Assembly (NCBI RefSeq): GCF_025399195.1
Contig: NW_026252115.1
Location: 1 to 64,000 of the forward strand
Reading direction: 5' to 3'
Source: Umbelopsis ramanniana AG
Lineage: Eukaryota > Mucoromycota > Umbelopsidomycetes > Umbelopsidales > Umbelopsidaceae
Length of the DNA stretch: 64,000 bases
The notes beneath the pieces are model-generated. The model was not told the DNA's origin and searched no databases. It saw only the letters and a list, made by a program, of their open reading frames with translations. Within the stretch, counting starts at the first letter, position 1. Every line of letters starts with the position of its first letter. Shown one piece after another: positions 23,001-38,198 of the stretch. The translations under genes were made by a program, and so were the position numbers.

Positions 23001-24593
23001 TGCGTATATTCCTTCGTCGCAAGAATGGTATGCTAGTGTTCGTGGACAATGGGCAGCTGTCACTGTAAGTAATTGCTGGAAACAAGATGCTGTAAGGGTA
23101 ATAGGTAGTCCTGTAACTAATATCATCTTCAATCCATAGGTAATTGCCATTATGAACCCCACTACGTAAGTGATGAGCATATTCTATTTTTGTTGGTATG
23201 ATTGCCCCAAGCTAATCCGAAACTTTTTGTTTCCAGCGGTGGTACTATCAACGGCTCTTTGTGGCGAGTCGTCGGCACGCTGATTGGAAGTTTCATGGGC
23301 TGGGCTGCCATTGCTGCTAATGGTGGCCCGTACGTTATTGTATTGTTTGGCTTCATACTATGTGAGTTTGCCAGTCTCATTACATTGTTACTCACTTAAG
23401 AAATGCTCGATTCTAATGTTTTCTCCTTCATAGCACTGATCTTTTTCTACGTCCATTTGGCCACTTCGTACAATCGAGTCTGTATTGTAGTGATGACTGC
23501 CTTTGAAATTGTTGCGGTGGCTGGACGAGTCAATCCATTGCCGGGGGAAACGACAGAGATGATGGTATTGTACGTGTTATTTGATTAGGGAAATTTATGT
23601 TTGTAGGAGGAAATTGAGTCCACACCAGACGCTAAAGATTTTGTTCTTGCAGAAAACGTACCGTCACCATGATTGTCGGCATTGGAGTGGCTCTTATCTT
23701 CAGTTGGTGAATATGCGTTTCTTTTTGGCCTATGATAGCCTTCTGATTCTAATCATTGTGGTTTATGTTGTTCAGGCTGCTATGGCCGTTTGTGGCAAGG
23801 CATCAGTTGAAGAAATCATTAGCAGATGTCATCTATGAGCTAGGAGAGTATTATGCCTTCATCATCAGTGCATTTCTTTACGATGACATACACCGTGTTC
23901 ACTCTCCGGATGATATCAAATCATGCGAAAAGCAAGAACGAACTTTGCAGAGAGCCATTGTTGCCTGCCGCGAATTACTTAAACTCACGCTCCATGAGCC
24001 TGGTCTCAAAGCCCCATTCCCTACGGACTTTTACGACGAAATGATCACTTCGACACAAAACTTACTGGATCGACTTTGTAACTTAAAATGTGCGGTGGTT
24101 GATATGCCCGTTGAAGTGCGAAGAAAAACCATCAACCCATCTGTGTACTTATACCGTCGTGATATGGTGAGTAGCGCTTTAGGATTTGGCGTGATGGAGC
24201 TGTTCAAAGGGACTGACACCTTACTTGTTTTGTTGTGCCTAGACTGCTGCGCTCTTGCTTCATTTCCATACCCTATCTGTTTCTCTCAAGGCCAAACAGC
24301 CTCTACCAGCATATATGCCATCAGCTCGCCTCGCACGTATTCGGTTGATGAATCGGCGACGAGAACACCATCACGACAGCACCGATACCATGGTGCAGTT
24401 CAAGTATTTGACGTGGTTTGCCATGGCTTCATCGTCCGAGGAGATCATCGAAGAACTGGAACACTTGACTATCCTTATTCGATACATTACTGGCGAATCC
24501 AAAAACTCTCACCTAGTCAGGACCAGTGGCGTGCGTTTGCAGGAGCGGCAAAAGTGCAATAGAGGTTTTTACGACGTGGAAGGGAACTTTTAA
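20030..24593 (+). CDS. BRE4-type integral membrane transporter (FUSC/ArAE-like, DUF2421 C-terminus)
   Basis: About ten exons on the plus strand. Clear borders: 20220/20286, 21217/21288, 22481/22556, 23064/23140, 23165/23237, 23361/23434, 23706/23776 and 24166/24243. The border after about 23573 is the one I cannot settle, because the obvious GT does not keep frame. Protein order: disordered N-terminus; six membrane segments starting HRVIKTSLAYATCVILCS; a central cytosolic part; a second membrane block with VRGQWAAVT, GGTINGSLWRVVGTLIGSF and SYNRVCIVVMTAFEIVAVAG; and a helical C-terminal domain. This matches the fungal ER/plasma-membrane family related to yeast Bre4 and to bacterial aromatic-acid exporters. 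Start at 20030 is the first ATG after an in-frame stop. Substrate unknown. Confidence 0.85.
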
Positions 24594-25075
24594 ATTGCCC
24601 CCCCATCTTTTTGGTATATGTAAACTGTAATTTGTAATTTATAATAGCATGACGTTTGTAATGTTACCAGCTACATCATGACAAAAACGCAATGTCACAT
24701 TTCCATGGGTTGATTAGTTGAGGGGAGAAAAATATTGATTTGCATTGAATTGATGAAAAAGTGGAATATAATACAGCTAAAGAAAGATTGAAAACACAGC
24801 TAAGAGAGTGGACAGAACAAAGTTGTATAACAGAGGAGGGTAAAGTGTAAAGAGATGCAACACATTATTACAGAGATTTTTGGAGTCTTGCAGGGCGGGG
24901 GGCTCAAGCAGTAAGATCAGGGAAAAAGGACCAAAGGGAGGTAATATGCAGAACAAATAAAGATATGGGATGCTTGCCGTCAAGTACGTGAATCATAAAG
25001 TAAAAGGGATGTTTTGTCTTTTTTGGAGGCAGAGCCCATCTGCGATACGAAGTAAGATCACAAGATTGCAGATGT
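24594..25075. other. Convergent 3' intergenic region
   Basis: Lies between the stops of the BRE4-like gene (plus) and the Bni4-like gene (minus). A/G-rich, no gene seen. Confidence 0.5.
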
Positions 25076-27120
25076 CTACAAGAAAAAGTGAGTGTATTGC
25101 CGGCTCTCAATATGCACTTCCATGCCAGTAAGCTTGTACTCGTTCAACTCTTGCTTAATGCGCATAGCAAAATCCGGGGTCAGCTTGCAACAAGTGACGT
25201 TGGGATCACATCGCCTATCGTATTCACTTGCCGAGAAAGTTTCATGCACAGTGATAGAAGACGAGAATCCAAGTCGGCGAGATTTCAGAGTAGGTGGTAT
25301 TTCACGGATGGAGGTAGGTTCAGAAAGAGAGGTGGTGGATTGAGAGGCCGGTTTCATGCGAGGAGATCCATGAAGCGGGAGTGAATGAAGGTTGACGGAC
25401 GAAGGAGGAACGAGCTCTTCCGATTGCTCAAAATCGCCTGCACTGAAATAATCGGCTCTGGAGGATGAGTTGGAGGTTAGAGAGGTTTGCCGCTGTCGAC
25501 CACTGACGACCGAGGCATATGAGGCTTGTGATCTTGGTAATTGACGGTGAGGAGGGGGAGTCACTGGCGAACGTGAAGCGGACGAAATGGAGGTTGGCGA
25601 ATCAGGTGGTTTAGATGCAGAACCCCGGCGTGCCGCTAAAAAAGAAGAACACGACCTAAATTGTTAATATGGCATTCATGTCGTGCAGAACCCCCCAACT
25701 AAAAAGCGCCACTCACGCTTCAAGCTTCCTTTCGAAGGCTGAATCGAAGCTAAAGAAGTATCCACTTTGGGTCGTTCAGCATTAGATCGGTTGGCCTTAT
25801 CTGAGCCTTGGTCATTGATCATTTTGCGCAGGTCAGTGGTGGAGTGGCGTTGATTCGTGCCAGTGTGTGCTGGTACAATCACCGTTGCGACTGTAGGTTC
25901 AGCCTGTTGTGCCTTTTGTTTGTTGACACCAGACGACGAAGTGTTGCGTGAAAAGATATTGCTTAACGATACAATCGATCGACGGCGTGAGGAGGACTTT
26001 GCTGCGGGAGATGAAATGCTGCTGAGAGGTTGGGGTCCAATAATGGAGGCGGATTCTGAATACGCAGCATCCACCAAAGTTTGTTGTTGTGAAGCACTGG
26101 ATGCTACAAAGGAGGATGCGGTGGAGGACCGAGTGGGCTTAGGCGAAATATCATTCTCGGTGATCTGTGACTGAAGCGAAACGGTTGAATCATTAGCCTT
26201 GGATGATAAGCTACTCATGCTAAACACGCGTCGAAGTCTCTTGGATAAGGACAGTTTGGTGTTGATGGACATTTCGGAACGAATGGAAGGGGTTTTGGAA
26301 GCTACCGATGTGACAGATGGACGACGTTCTTGGTGGGTGAATTGGGCCGATGACTGGGTAAGGAGAGGCAGTGGCGTAGGTATTCTTTTGGGAGCATGTT
26401 GAGGTGGACTTGGTATTTTATGTTCGGAAGGAGGAGGGTATGTTGGATAGGAATGAGGAGACCTTTGACTATGTGGGGATGAGCGCCTGGGTGAAGCGTC
26501 TCTAGAGTTATCTGGTGATCGGGAAGGAGGGCTTTCACGTCTGGAGTGATTAGGCGAGGATCGATGCTTTGGTGATTCTTCTCTACGTGGACTGGGGTGT
26601 CGACCTATAGGAGAATCATCTCGTCGAGGAGCCACTTGTTTCTGTTGTTGTGACAAGACAGGCATGCTCTGACGGTCTCTAGAGCGTAGTACAGGGGTGG
26701 AAGTTGATTTATGGACGGAAGGATTGTCACCATTACTAGCCTTGCGTTGCCGGGCGCTATAGTGTTCCGAAGCAGTTTGACGATAAGACATGATATCAAA
26801 GGCCTATATTGTTAAAAGCAATATTTAGTAATTGTATATATATATTTGAATACAAGAATGACGATGTTTGATAACACTGGGTGTTTCTAAACCGCTGTAT
26901 TTCTCATGGACGGCCTTGATAAACTCACCAGTTGGTCCTGATCAAAGCGACCCCAGTTTGGCGCCAAGAAAGCGGCCAGGGCCACATCATCCTCGTCATC
27001 CGTGATGGTGAGTGATGAATTGTTTTGCATCACAGCTGTCATGGGAGCCAATGTGGGTTTGTATTTACAAGAGGGATGAAGGGAAAAGCTTTGTTGCTGT
27101 CCCACCAAAGCAAAAATCAT
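25076..27120 (-). CDS. Bni4-like scaffold protein (C-terminal conserved motif)
   Basis: Three minus exons: 26929-27120, 25717-26803 and 25076-25635, with joins DQDQL|AFDIMSYRQ and SLK|PARRGSAS. Most of the ~614-residue chain is disordered, rich in S, P, R and Q. The one conserved part is the C-terminus: RRLGFSSSITVHETFSASEY, then DRRCDPNV and LTPDFAMRIKQELNEYKL, ending in TGMEVH and YTHFF. This resembles the end of fungal Bni4-type proteins, which in yeast link protein phosphatase 1 (Glc7) to septins and chitin synthase at the bud neck. The assignment is from memory of that motif. The RLGF segment could be a weak RVxF-type PP1 site. An inner ATG in exon 2 (26791) would give a shorter form. 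Confidence 0.6.
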
Positions 27121-27271
27121 AGCGTAACTTGAATCAGGACGGCGTCCAATGAAAACCCTTTGTTCATGTATAATGCTGAAGCCTAGCTATTCCCCGCCGA
27201 TTAAACTAGTATTAAAACGCAAGGGCTGCCTGCCTGCAATGGAAAGGAAAAAGTATTTTTTATTGGAATGT

Positions 27272-28616
27272 CTACTCTTCATCATACTCTGCCATGGCTT
27301 CAGGTTCCTAGTCATAGAAAGAAAGAATAGAACATCGTAAGTTAAAATATCTCGCCATGTCTATAAATAAAATACACAAAAGTTATACTACCTTGGGTTC
27401 AATATCTTCACCGTATTGTATAGCGTTATCAATATTAGACAGCACATAGTTGATGGAATCTTCGTCTCGTATATTCAATGGTATGAAGCTGACCATACTG
27501 TAATCTTCAATCTGCGGGTAAACGGAAGAATGGAAAATCCTTGTGTAAACAATTAAGGAGGTCTTTCATCACGTTACAATGAAGGGTTTTACTTTACCAG
27601 TTGTACGATCGCTTGATTAAGCGCGTGAAACCGTGGACTTGTGTTGCTGTTGACATCGTCAATTAATAAAAGCGGGTCAGGGTCAAAGTATCGCTCCAGC
27701 TCTTTCTTTGTCTTTGTTCGTGCGTTTCGTCCTGCTCGCTTTTTTCGATTGCTTTTGTTATCACCTTCACCCTCTTCTTCTGCTGGCTGATTACCATAGT
27801 CACCTTCCACCAGATCCATCTTCGTCATGACATTGATATGGGGGATTTCAAGGTTGACCATGGCCGACATAGCGCTGAGCACGCCAGAAAAATATTTGCT
27901 CTTGTCTTCTATAAATTGGGATTCTAAGCAATAGACTCCGCACACGGCGAAATTCCACCGCTGTAAACATTCGCATATGCGTCGCATGATGGGGAAATGT
28001 GTATATAGTTCGATTTGTCCTGGGCAATCAAAAATTAGGTAGTCGTCCTCATAGTCTCCAAGTTCTTCTTCGAGCCAATCAAGGTTGTTGAGAAGAAACC
28101 TACGTAACTCATATTAGTTTGACCAATTGCTCCCGTAATAACGCACAGTCGCATTTTCACTCACTCGAGACAATAGATCAATCCACCATTTGGTCCATAA
28201 TCAAGTTCCTCCATAACATCCTCTAACGTAATCAAATCTCGGATGTCTTGAGTAACAAAATAGGTTAACATGGTTTAGGTTGTACCAGTTTATATCTTTA
28301 TCCCTTTCGCTTTTCTTCCACTTACCGACTGTGGGTTCATATTCAAAATGTTCCGCAGCAGGATCCAAATTAACGAGATGGACTTTACGGTTGGTTGCTT
28401 GACAGTGAGACATCATGGTAGCGCAGAACGTGGACTAGTTGTCAACGACGAATTAGCTACCGAGTGATCCATCACCAGAGTCATATGCTGAATTCAATAT
28501 TACCTTGCCACTTCCCGCAGGACCCATAACAAGCTGGCAATGACGACCCCTATAGGTGAGCAATGTTCAGTGGGTGACCTCTATTTTGCTTCACTTTAAT
28601 AGCATTGTACATACAT
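27272..28616 (-). CDS. GPN3: GPN-loop GTPase 3
   Basis: Seven minus exons: 28615-28616 (the AT of the start codon), 28504-28549, 28326-28434, 28165-28246, 27598-28099, 27392-27511 and 27272-27307. Motifs: G1 [18 protein letters not shown], the GPN loop DYGPNGG, G3 DCPGQIE and G4 TKMD. Length and the [16 protein letters not shown] start match other GPN3 proteins residue for residue in spacing. GPN3 works with GPN1 in assembly and nuclear import of RNA polymerase II. The start codon is interrupted by intron 1 (AT|gtatgt...ctatag|G). A lineage-specific insert of about 30 acidic then basic residues follows TKMDLVEG. The gene is head-to-head with the CxxC protein gene, 150 bp away. Confidence 0.92.
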
Positions 28617-28766
28617 GTTGGAGGAAGAATTGAATGCGTGCTGGCAGGACTGGCACAAAAAGTTCACGGCTTGAAGCAAAAAATGAAAAAAAGGCAGTCA
28701 CCTGACAAATCCAGTATTTGGCGAAGGTCCGCACTCCACTTTCCTCGTCCCTCCCACTTTTCCAAG

Positions 28767-28984
28767 ATGTGCATGAGAGTTACCTGCAAAGATTGCAACA
28801 AATACACGTGGGCCGGTAAGCTACAGAGTTGAGAACTTGACATGGTTTAATTTGGTTTATGAACTCTTCTTTTCACCTGATAGGCTGTGGTCGCCATATT
28901 GACCAAGCTCTTGCTGGTTTGTCCAAGGACCAAATCTGTACTTGCAAGGAGAAGGCTCAGCAAAAGCCCAAGGAAGATCTTTAA
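28767..28984 (+). CDS. Small conserved CxxC zinc-binding-type protein (~49 aa)
   Basis: Two exons, 28767-28815 and 28884-28984, join as TWAG|CGRHIDQ. The protein has MRVTCKDCNKYTWAGCG, then HIDQAL and QICTCK. The C-x2-C...W-x-GCG-x-H...C-x-C pattern is one I know from short uncharacterised proteins of fungi and plants; it would suit one metal ion. It has no membrane segment or targeting signal. It shares a 150-bp upstream region with GPN3. Confidence 0.75.
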
Positions 28985-29129
28985 GCTTAGTGAAGTGAAC
29001 GACGACGCGTAGTTGTATAATAGGGGAAGTGACTGCTGCTGTGCATATAATAAAAAGCATCGTATGGATGTGTTTATTGAAACAAGAAAAAATGATCTAT
29101 ATATTTTTTTAATCACATAAAGGAGCGTT

Positions 29130-30264
29130 TTACATGCCAACGTTAAGAAGCATGTTGGAACCTTGGCCGTTAGCAGAGCTGGGCAAGTAGGTAACGTTGC
29201 GGGCTTGGGCAAGGGTAGATGCAATTTCCTTGGAGGCTTCGATACGACGGAACTCGACGAGACCTTCACCGGCCTTCTCCAAAGCGGAAGAAATCAATTC
29301 AGCAGCAATGGCGTCACCTTCAGCTCGAATAACAGCAGCTTGCTTCTCTTGCTCAGCCTTCTCGACAACGAACTTGGCACGTTCAGCTTCTTGTTGAGCG
29401 ATTTGCTTTTGTTCGACAGCGTTGGTGAACTCTTTACCGAAAGTCATGTGGGTCTGGTAGGAAAGGGAAAAGAAGGTTAAAACTTTTGCACTCCATGCAC
29501 TTCAACATAATGCCATAAAACGTACGATGGAAACATCCTCCAACTCAATGTTGAATTCTCTGGCGCGCTTGACGAGGTCTTCACGGATTCTTGACGAAAC
29601 AATTTCACGCTGAGTGATGAGCTCGGAAGCATCGAACTGTGCGACAATAGACTTGAGGACTTCGTTACCAATGGAAGGCAAAACTCTCTCGTCGTAGTCG
29701 GTGCCGAGATTTTGGTAAATGGTAGGAAGGTGTTGAAGGTCAGGTCGGTGGAGGACACGAAGGGTCAAGGTGACCATTTGCATATCCTTGGAACCGGTGG
29801 TGGTGGAAATGTTGCGAGGCTTTGTTCGAACATCGAACTTTTTGAGAGATAATGTAAGAAAAAAAAACGGCCACTACTAAAATCATCCATTCGTAATCAC
29901 TCTACCTGGACTGCCTTCTGAAGCCAGGGTACAAGGAAGTGAGTACCTTCGCCAGCAGAAATAGGCTTGACACCCTGTATACGGTCGAAGAGAACGGCTC
30001 TATATCCACCTTGAACTGAAATGAGGTCCAAGAGTTAGTATTGGGTTGGGTAAATTAGCCATAATCAAAGCCATGAGCAATCCACTAACCGTCGTAAAGA
30101 GCTGTTTGGGCACCTTTTTAAATGGACGAAAAAAATAAATGGATGGTTAGTAGGTGATTGTGGATTCTGTGATTGGCAGGGATTGTGTTCGTACCAGCAA
30201 TGACGATGGAAACTGGGATAGCCCACTTGGAGACAGTGGTGAGTAGGCGGTTGACTCCAGACAT
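29130..30264 (-). CDS. PHB1: Prohibitin 1
   Basis: About four to five minus exons from ATG 30264 ([19 protein letters not shown]) to the stop at 29130. The exons are about 30204-30264, a small one near 30108, about 29910-30016, 29524-29840 and 29130-29454. Visible family blocks: an N-terminal membrane anchor, [28 protein letters not shown]-like [51 protein letters not shown], the coiled-coil [16 protein letters not shown] and [12 protein letters not shown]. Prohibitin 1 forms ring complexes with prohibitin 2 in the mitochondrial inner membrane, supporting protein quality control and cristae. Head-to-head with the PIG-X-like gene (136 bp between starts). Confidence 0.93.
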
Positions 30265-30400
30265 GATTAAGTTGGAATGTGAGTTTGCTGGGACTACTGC
30301 ACTGCAATTTTTTGTTGTTCAAAAGACCATCGGAGTTTCTTTTTAGCCTGTGCGAACAGAATGGTTGGAAAAAAAATTGGCCCTCGCTCGCTTGCACACC

Positions 30401-31078
30401 ATGGCAACTCACAATGTTGCTCCATCTTCTTCATTTCACCCTCACTTATATACCAACATCACTTTCAATCATGCTCCGTCAAGATTAGATTGCATATTTG
30501 ATATCATTTACATCATTCCTCGTGAAGCGTTTGTCGATATCAACCAACTGAACGACTTGAAAATCAGCAAGCATGTCGTTGTCCTTAATGAAACAGATCT
30601 AGAAGCGCCGGTAGAAGTTGCTGTTCGAGGTGGAAATGTAGTGGCCATACGCTATGAAGCAGACGACTACCTTATGCTACTTGGCCAGCAAGTCAGCATT
30701 GATTTGCCGCTTCATATGCGGTATCAAAAACCAGATTCGCTGTGGACTCACCAAACCGTCACAATACCCGTACCGAAAGTAGGCTGGACCTGTCTCATTG
30801 ATCCTCCACAAAAGCCATCCTCTATACCACCATTACCTTCTATTGATTTTCATTTGGAACGAGACAGCCGAACCACCTTTGACGAAATTGAAAGCACCGC
30901 TGTCGGCAACATGACCGTCAGTGTCCCGGTGGGTCGAACCGATGATATTTATACCGTTCAAACAGGAACCTTCATCACCGTCACTTTAGGCTCTCTGTGG
31001 ATAGCATACTCTATATACCGAGCTGTCGTCAAACGGAAAAGAACGGAAGCAAAAGGCAAAAGAAGGAAATCGGAATAG
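30401..31078 (+). CDS. PIG-X/PBN1-like ER protein (GPI mannosyltransferase I stabilising subunit)
   Basis: Single exon, 225 aa, from ATG 30401. Visible family features: SSSFHPHLYTNITF near the N-terminus (the HPHLxT motif of PIG-X), YIIPREAFVDINQL, LPLHMRYQKP and TVTIPVPKVGW. One C-terminal membrane segment (FITVTLGSLWIAYSIYRAVV) is followed by a basic cytosolic tail (KRKRTEAKGKRRKSE). PIG-X/Pbn1 binds PIG-M/Gpi14 in the ER and is needed to add the first mannose to GPI precursors. The protein is short, like animal PIG-X. No clear signal peptide is seen at this ATG, so an upstream start or exon is possible. Confidence 0.8.
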   Translation: MATHNVAPSSSFHPHLYTNITFNHAPSRLDCIFDIIYIIPREAFVDINQLNDLKISKHVVVLNETDLEAPVEVAVRGGNVVAIRYEADDYLMLLGQQVSIDLPLHMRYQKPDSLWTHQTVTIPVPKVGWTCLIDPPQKPSSIPPLPSIDFHLERDSRTTFDEIESTAVGNMTVSVPVGRTDDIYTVQTGTFITVTLGSLWIAYSIYRAVVKRKRTEAKGKRRKSE

Positions 31079-31307
31079 AAAAACGTTGCTCAGTTATATT
31101 TTGGAGTGTAATGGACACGGTACTGCGGGATCTCCTTTAAAAAAACAACATCCCTATAAACGAAACAGAGCTTTAACAAACCCCAAAGGAAATAGAAATG
31201 AAGAAAAAAATAAAATAAAAAGGAAAGGGTAATTCGCTGATATTACAATGGTTGGGCATTAGGTTCTAAACTGTGTGGAAAAAGAAAGGTTGAAAAGGTG
31301 GGGTTCC

Positions 31308-33808
31308 TTAGAGGTCAATCAAAGGGGCCTCTTCCACGACAGGCTGTTGTTGTTTTTGTTGTGGGACAGCTCCTGGAAGACTGAAGGAATTTCTGTCATG
31401 CTGTTGAGGGTACGGTTGTTGTGGGTATCCGTCCCATTGCTGCTGCAGCGGTGGTACTCGTTGTTGAGGTGCTCCGTAGTGTTGCTGAGGAGATACCATT
31501 TGTTGAGGTTGCTGCTGCGCTCCATAATACGGATCAGGCGTATAGCTAGGAGCTGTTTGTGCACCGGGTGGTGAAACGTAACCGTGTGGACTAGGCTGAT
31601 ACTCATTGGGTGGGGCGAAATGGTTCTGTGCAGGTGGTACGTTTGGATTCGCTTCGGGTGCTTGTGGGGCGTAGTAGTTCTCTTGAGGAGGAGTTGTTCC
31701 TTGCGGTGTAGGAGGGAAGTATCCTTGGGACGGGAGAAAACCTTGATGGGGTGGTGCTGTACCTTGAGGAGTGGGCTGTGGTTGGTATTCTTGAGGTGGG
31801 GCGGAAACTTGCGCTTGATTAACAGCTTGGTATTCCTGAGGTGGACCTGATGGTGGCTGCTGTGCAGGGTACGAAGAGGCTGGGTATGAAGAAGACGGAG
31901 GTGCGTTGTACATGTAAGGTGCACTAGATGAGGATGACGATGGTACAGCGGGATAAGCATTTTCATGATTTTGCTCATAGGCTGACGGTTGGGGGAAGGG
32001 GGGTGCGTTGTAGTTGCCAGCATTTGGATAAAGTGAGCTCTGATCAGTGGGAGGAGCAGCGTACGCACCATTTGACACAGAAGGCGAGGCATAGTACTGG
32101 TGAGGTGACTGCACTCGGTCTTGAGCAGGGTGAGATCCTCTTGCATAAGATGTTGCAAGTCGTTCTTCCAGCAATCGATCGTACATCTTGACGGCTTGGT
32201 TAAGCTTATTGTGCATATCCACAAAGGAACGGTGTTTTCGATTGGTCTCATCAAGTGATTTTACAAGTTTTGGTTGAATTGCGCCAATTTGCGTGTACAA
32301 TGCATTGATTTCTGGGTCATTGCCAATTTCACCGCTGCTTGCACGAATTCGATCCATCAGAGTTGAGAACAGCAAGATATTTTCCATTTCGGCAGTACTC
32401 AAATCGGTGGACGAAGGTGCTCGGTAACTTCGTGACTGAGATGCGTAATTCTGGGAAATATTCATATCTTGAAGTGAAGCTGCTATGGCCGCTGCGAGGT
32501 CCGGGTCATCTTGCTCATCTTGTTGGACAGGAGGGGGTGTAGCTTTCCTCTCCTCTCTTTTTGGTGGTGCGTATCCAGCACCATATGCACTCTTACTTCT
32601 CTCGGCTTCCTTAAGAGACAGTTCTATTGCCTTCTTCAAGTCCTCATCAATCTCCTCCTCACTGGCGGTGGGTGGTGGTTTGCTTATACTAGAGCTTCTC
32701 TCTTGGTGTCGCTTTTGGTACGGGTCCGCTTGCATAAATGGTGGAAGAGAAACGTCGTTGGCTTCCTTTTTCTCGATCCTTGCCAATTTGTTCTTCATAT
32801 AACAACCGTCACACACTCGCACTTCTTCAGTAATGGCCAAGTGAGGTAGGGTCATTGTTTTGGAGGAACACTGTCCGCAAAATGTCTTGCCACATTGTCT
32901 ACAATGATGCTATAGTAAAGATACTGGATCAATATCAATTGCATGAGCAGATACAGTTGCCCTGAATTTACCAACCTTTCTGTTCGTCATAGTGAATGCA
33001 GTTCTGCATCGTTCGCAAACATCAGAATCCGACCATTCAGGTGCCTATTCACCAGGAGGTTAGCCTATATCGTACACCGCATGAAACAGAAGAAAAAAAC
33101 AATATCACATACGGAAGAACTTTCCAGAACAATGGAATCAACATGCTCATTGACAGAAGGGAATACAAAACCTTCCGCTTTGAGAAAGTTGTAGGTATCG
33201 GTGATATAGCTCAAGGCAGGATTTCCTTTAGCTGCCATGCCCCACACTTGCACAACGTACAGGATCTTATTTTTAACATCCAAATTGCAACCAGTCTAAT
33301 AAGCAAGTGTCAGTATAGCAAGTTTCATGCTACAAACAAAAACAACTCAAAACTTACTGGAGCTCTAATGATGGAGGTGAGTTCTTCCATAAATTCGCGA
33401 CTAGCAACCTCCCTAACAAACTGCTCTCCGCCGTTCTTAACGCAAGAATCTACAAGCTATACATTTAAAAGCAGTGAGTGATATGGTGTCTCGTGCTGAG
33501 TAAGGAGGCGGGTTTCTTGGCGCAAAAGGAAACTTACACCCAAAGTCAGGAGTTGAACGTTTGGATTCTTATGAGCCATTCTCGCCTTGAGAGAGCGCAT
33601 GGCGTCTTTGGCATTGACCTTTTTGCCTCGAATTTGATCGGCAATCTCCAGGTTAAGAGCCAGGTTTTCTTGGCCAGCAGGTAGCAGTTCCGACGTTGCT
33701 CGCTCTGCAAGAAGACGGTTGGTACGAGGCGTTGGGGTATGTGACAATGACTGTACCAAACTTACCGACGATTTCGTCGAAAGGACTTTGGCCCCACCAG
33801 AAAGACAT
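31308..33808 (-). CDS. VPS27: Vps27/HRS, ESCRT-0 subunit
   Basis: About seven minus exons, starting 33766-33808 ([14 protein letters not shown]), 33538-33704, 33358-33456 and on; the last long exon ends at 31308. Domains in order: VHS ([31 protein letters not shown]); FYVE with [21 protein letters not shown] and RVC; two UIM helices ([16 protein letters not shown] and [12 protein letters not shown]); a helical GAT-like core ([27 protein letters not shown]); and a long P/Q/Y-rich tail ending in PLIDL, a clathrin-box-like motif. Vps27 recognises ubiquitinated cargo on PI3P-rich endosomes and starts the ESCRT pathway. Head-to-head with PRP2 (185 bp). Confidence 0.93.
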
Positions 33809-33993
33809 GATTTAATGTAAGAAAGAGTTGGATTGAAGCTGATTGGCGATGTTGAGGTTAGGCCTTAAAAAGAAACTCAGCGAAGCACAGCAATTTTGGC
33901 CTCAGGCGTCATTGATCACGTGTACTCTACCTGTGCCTTCCAGGCGGACAAAAAAACCTTGTACTGTCGCAGCAAATCAAACCGCCTTGCATT

Positions 33994-37893
<3,900 letters not shown>

Positions 37894-38111
37894 AAGCGTA
37901 ACCGTGGGTCAAACTCAAGAGTTCAACGACAGAATCACCAGTACCGTTTATGCTTCAACTTTGTACAATTATTCATCCAACACAATCCCAATGCGAAAAA
38001 AAAGTTAGACCAAGTTTGTTTACTGGTGTCGTGAGCCATCACAGCAAAGCAATTATACAAGATTATTTTTCCTGGCTGCACTCACTGGCAATTAATAGAA
38101 TAAAAAAATAC

Positions 38112-38142
<31 letters not shown>

Positions 38143-38198
38143 ATTAATTAAAGGTTAAGAACAGTGATGGAAGGGGAAGGGGGGGGGGAGTGAAATAA
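37894..38198. other. Convergent intergenic region with a CA microsatellite
   Basis: Between the stops of PRP2 (plus) and the TBRG1-like gene (minus). It holds the CA repeat listed separately and a G run near 38180. No gene seen. Confidence 0.5.
38112..38140. repeat. (CA)n microsatellite
   Basis: About fourteen uninterrupted CA units, likely variable in length between strains. Confidence 0.95.

Noticed and set aside
31319-32254. 311-codon minus frame in the Vps27 region
   Set aside because: Same strand but shifted frame in the P/Q-rich repeat-like tail; low-complexity sequence keeps several frames open.
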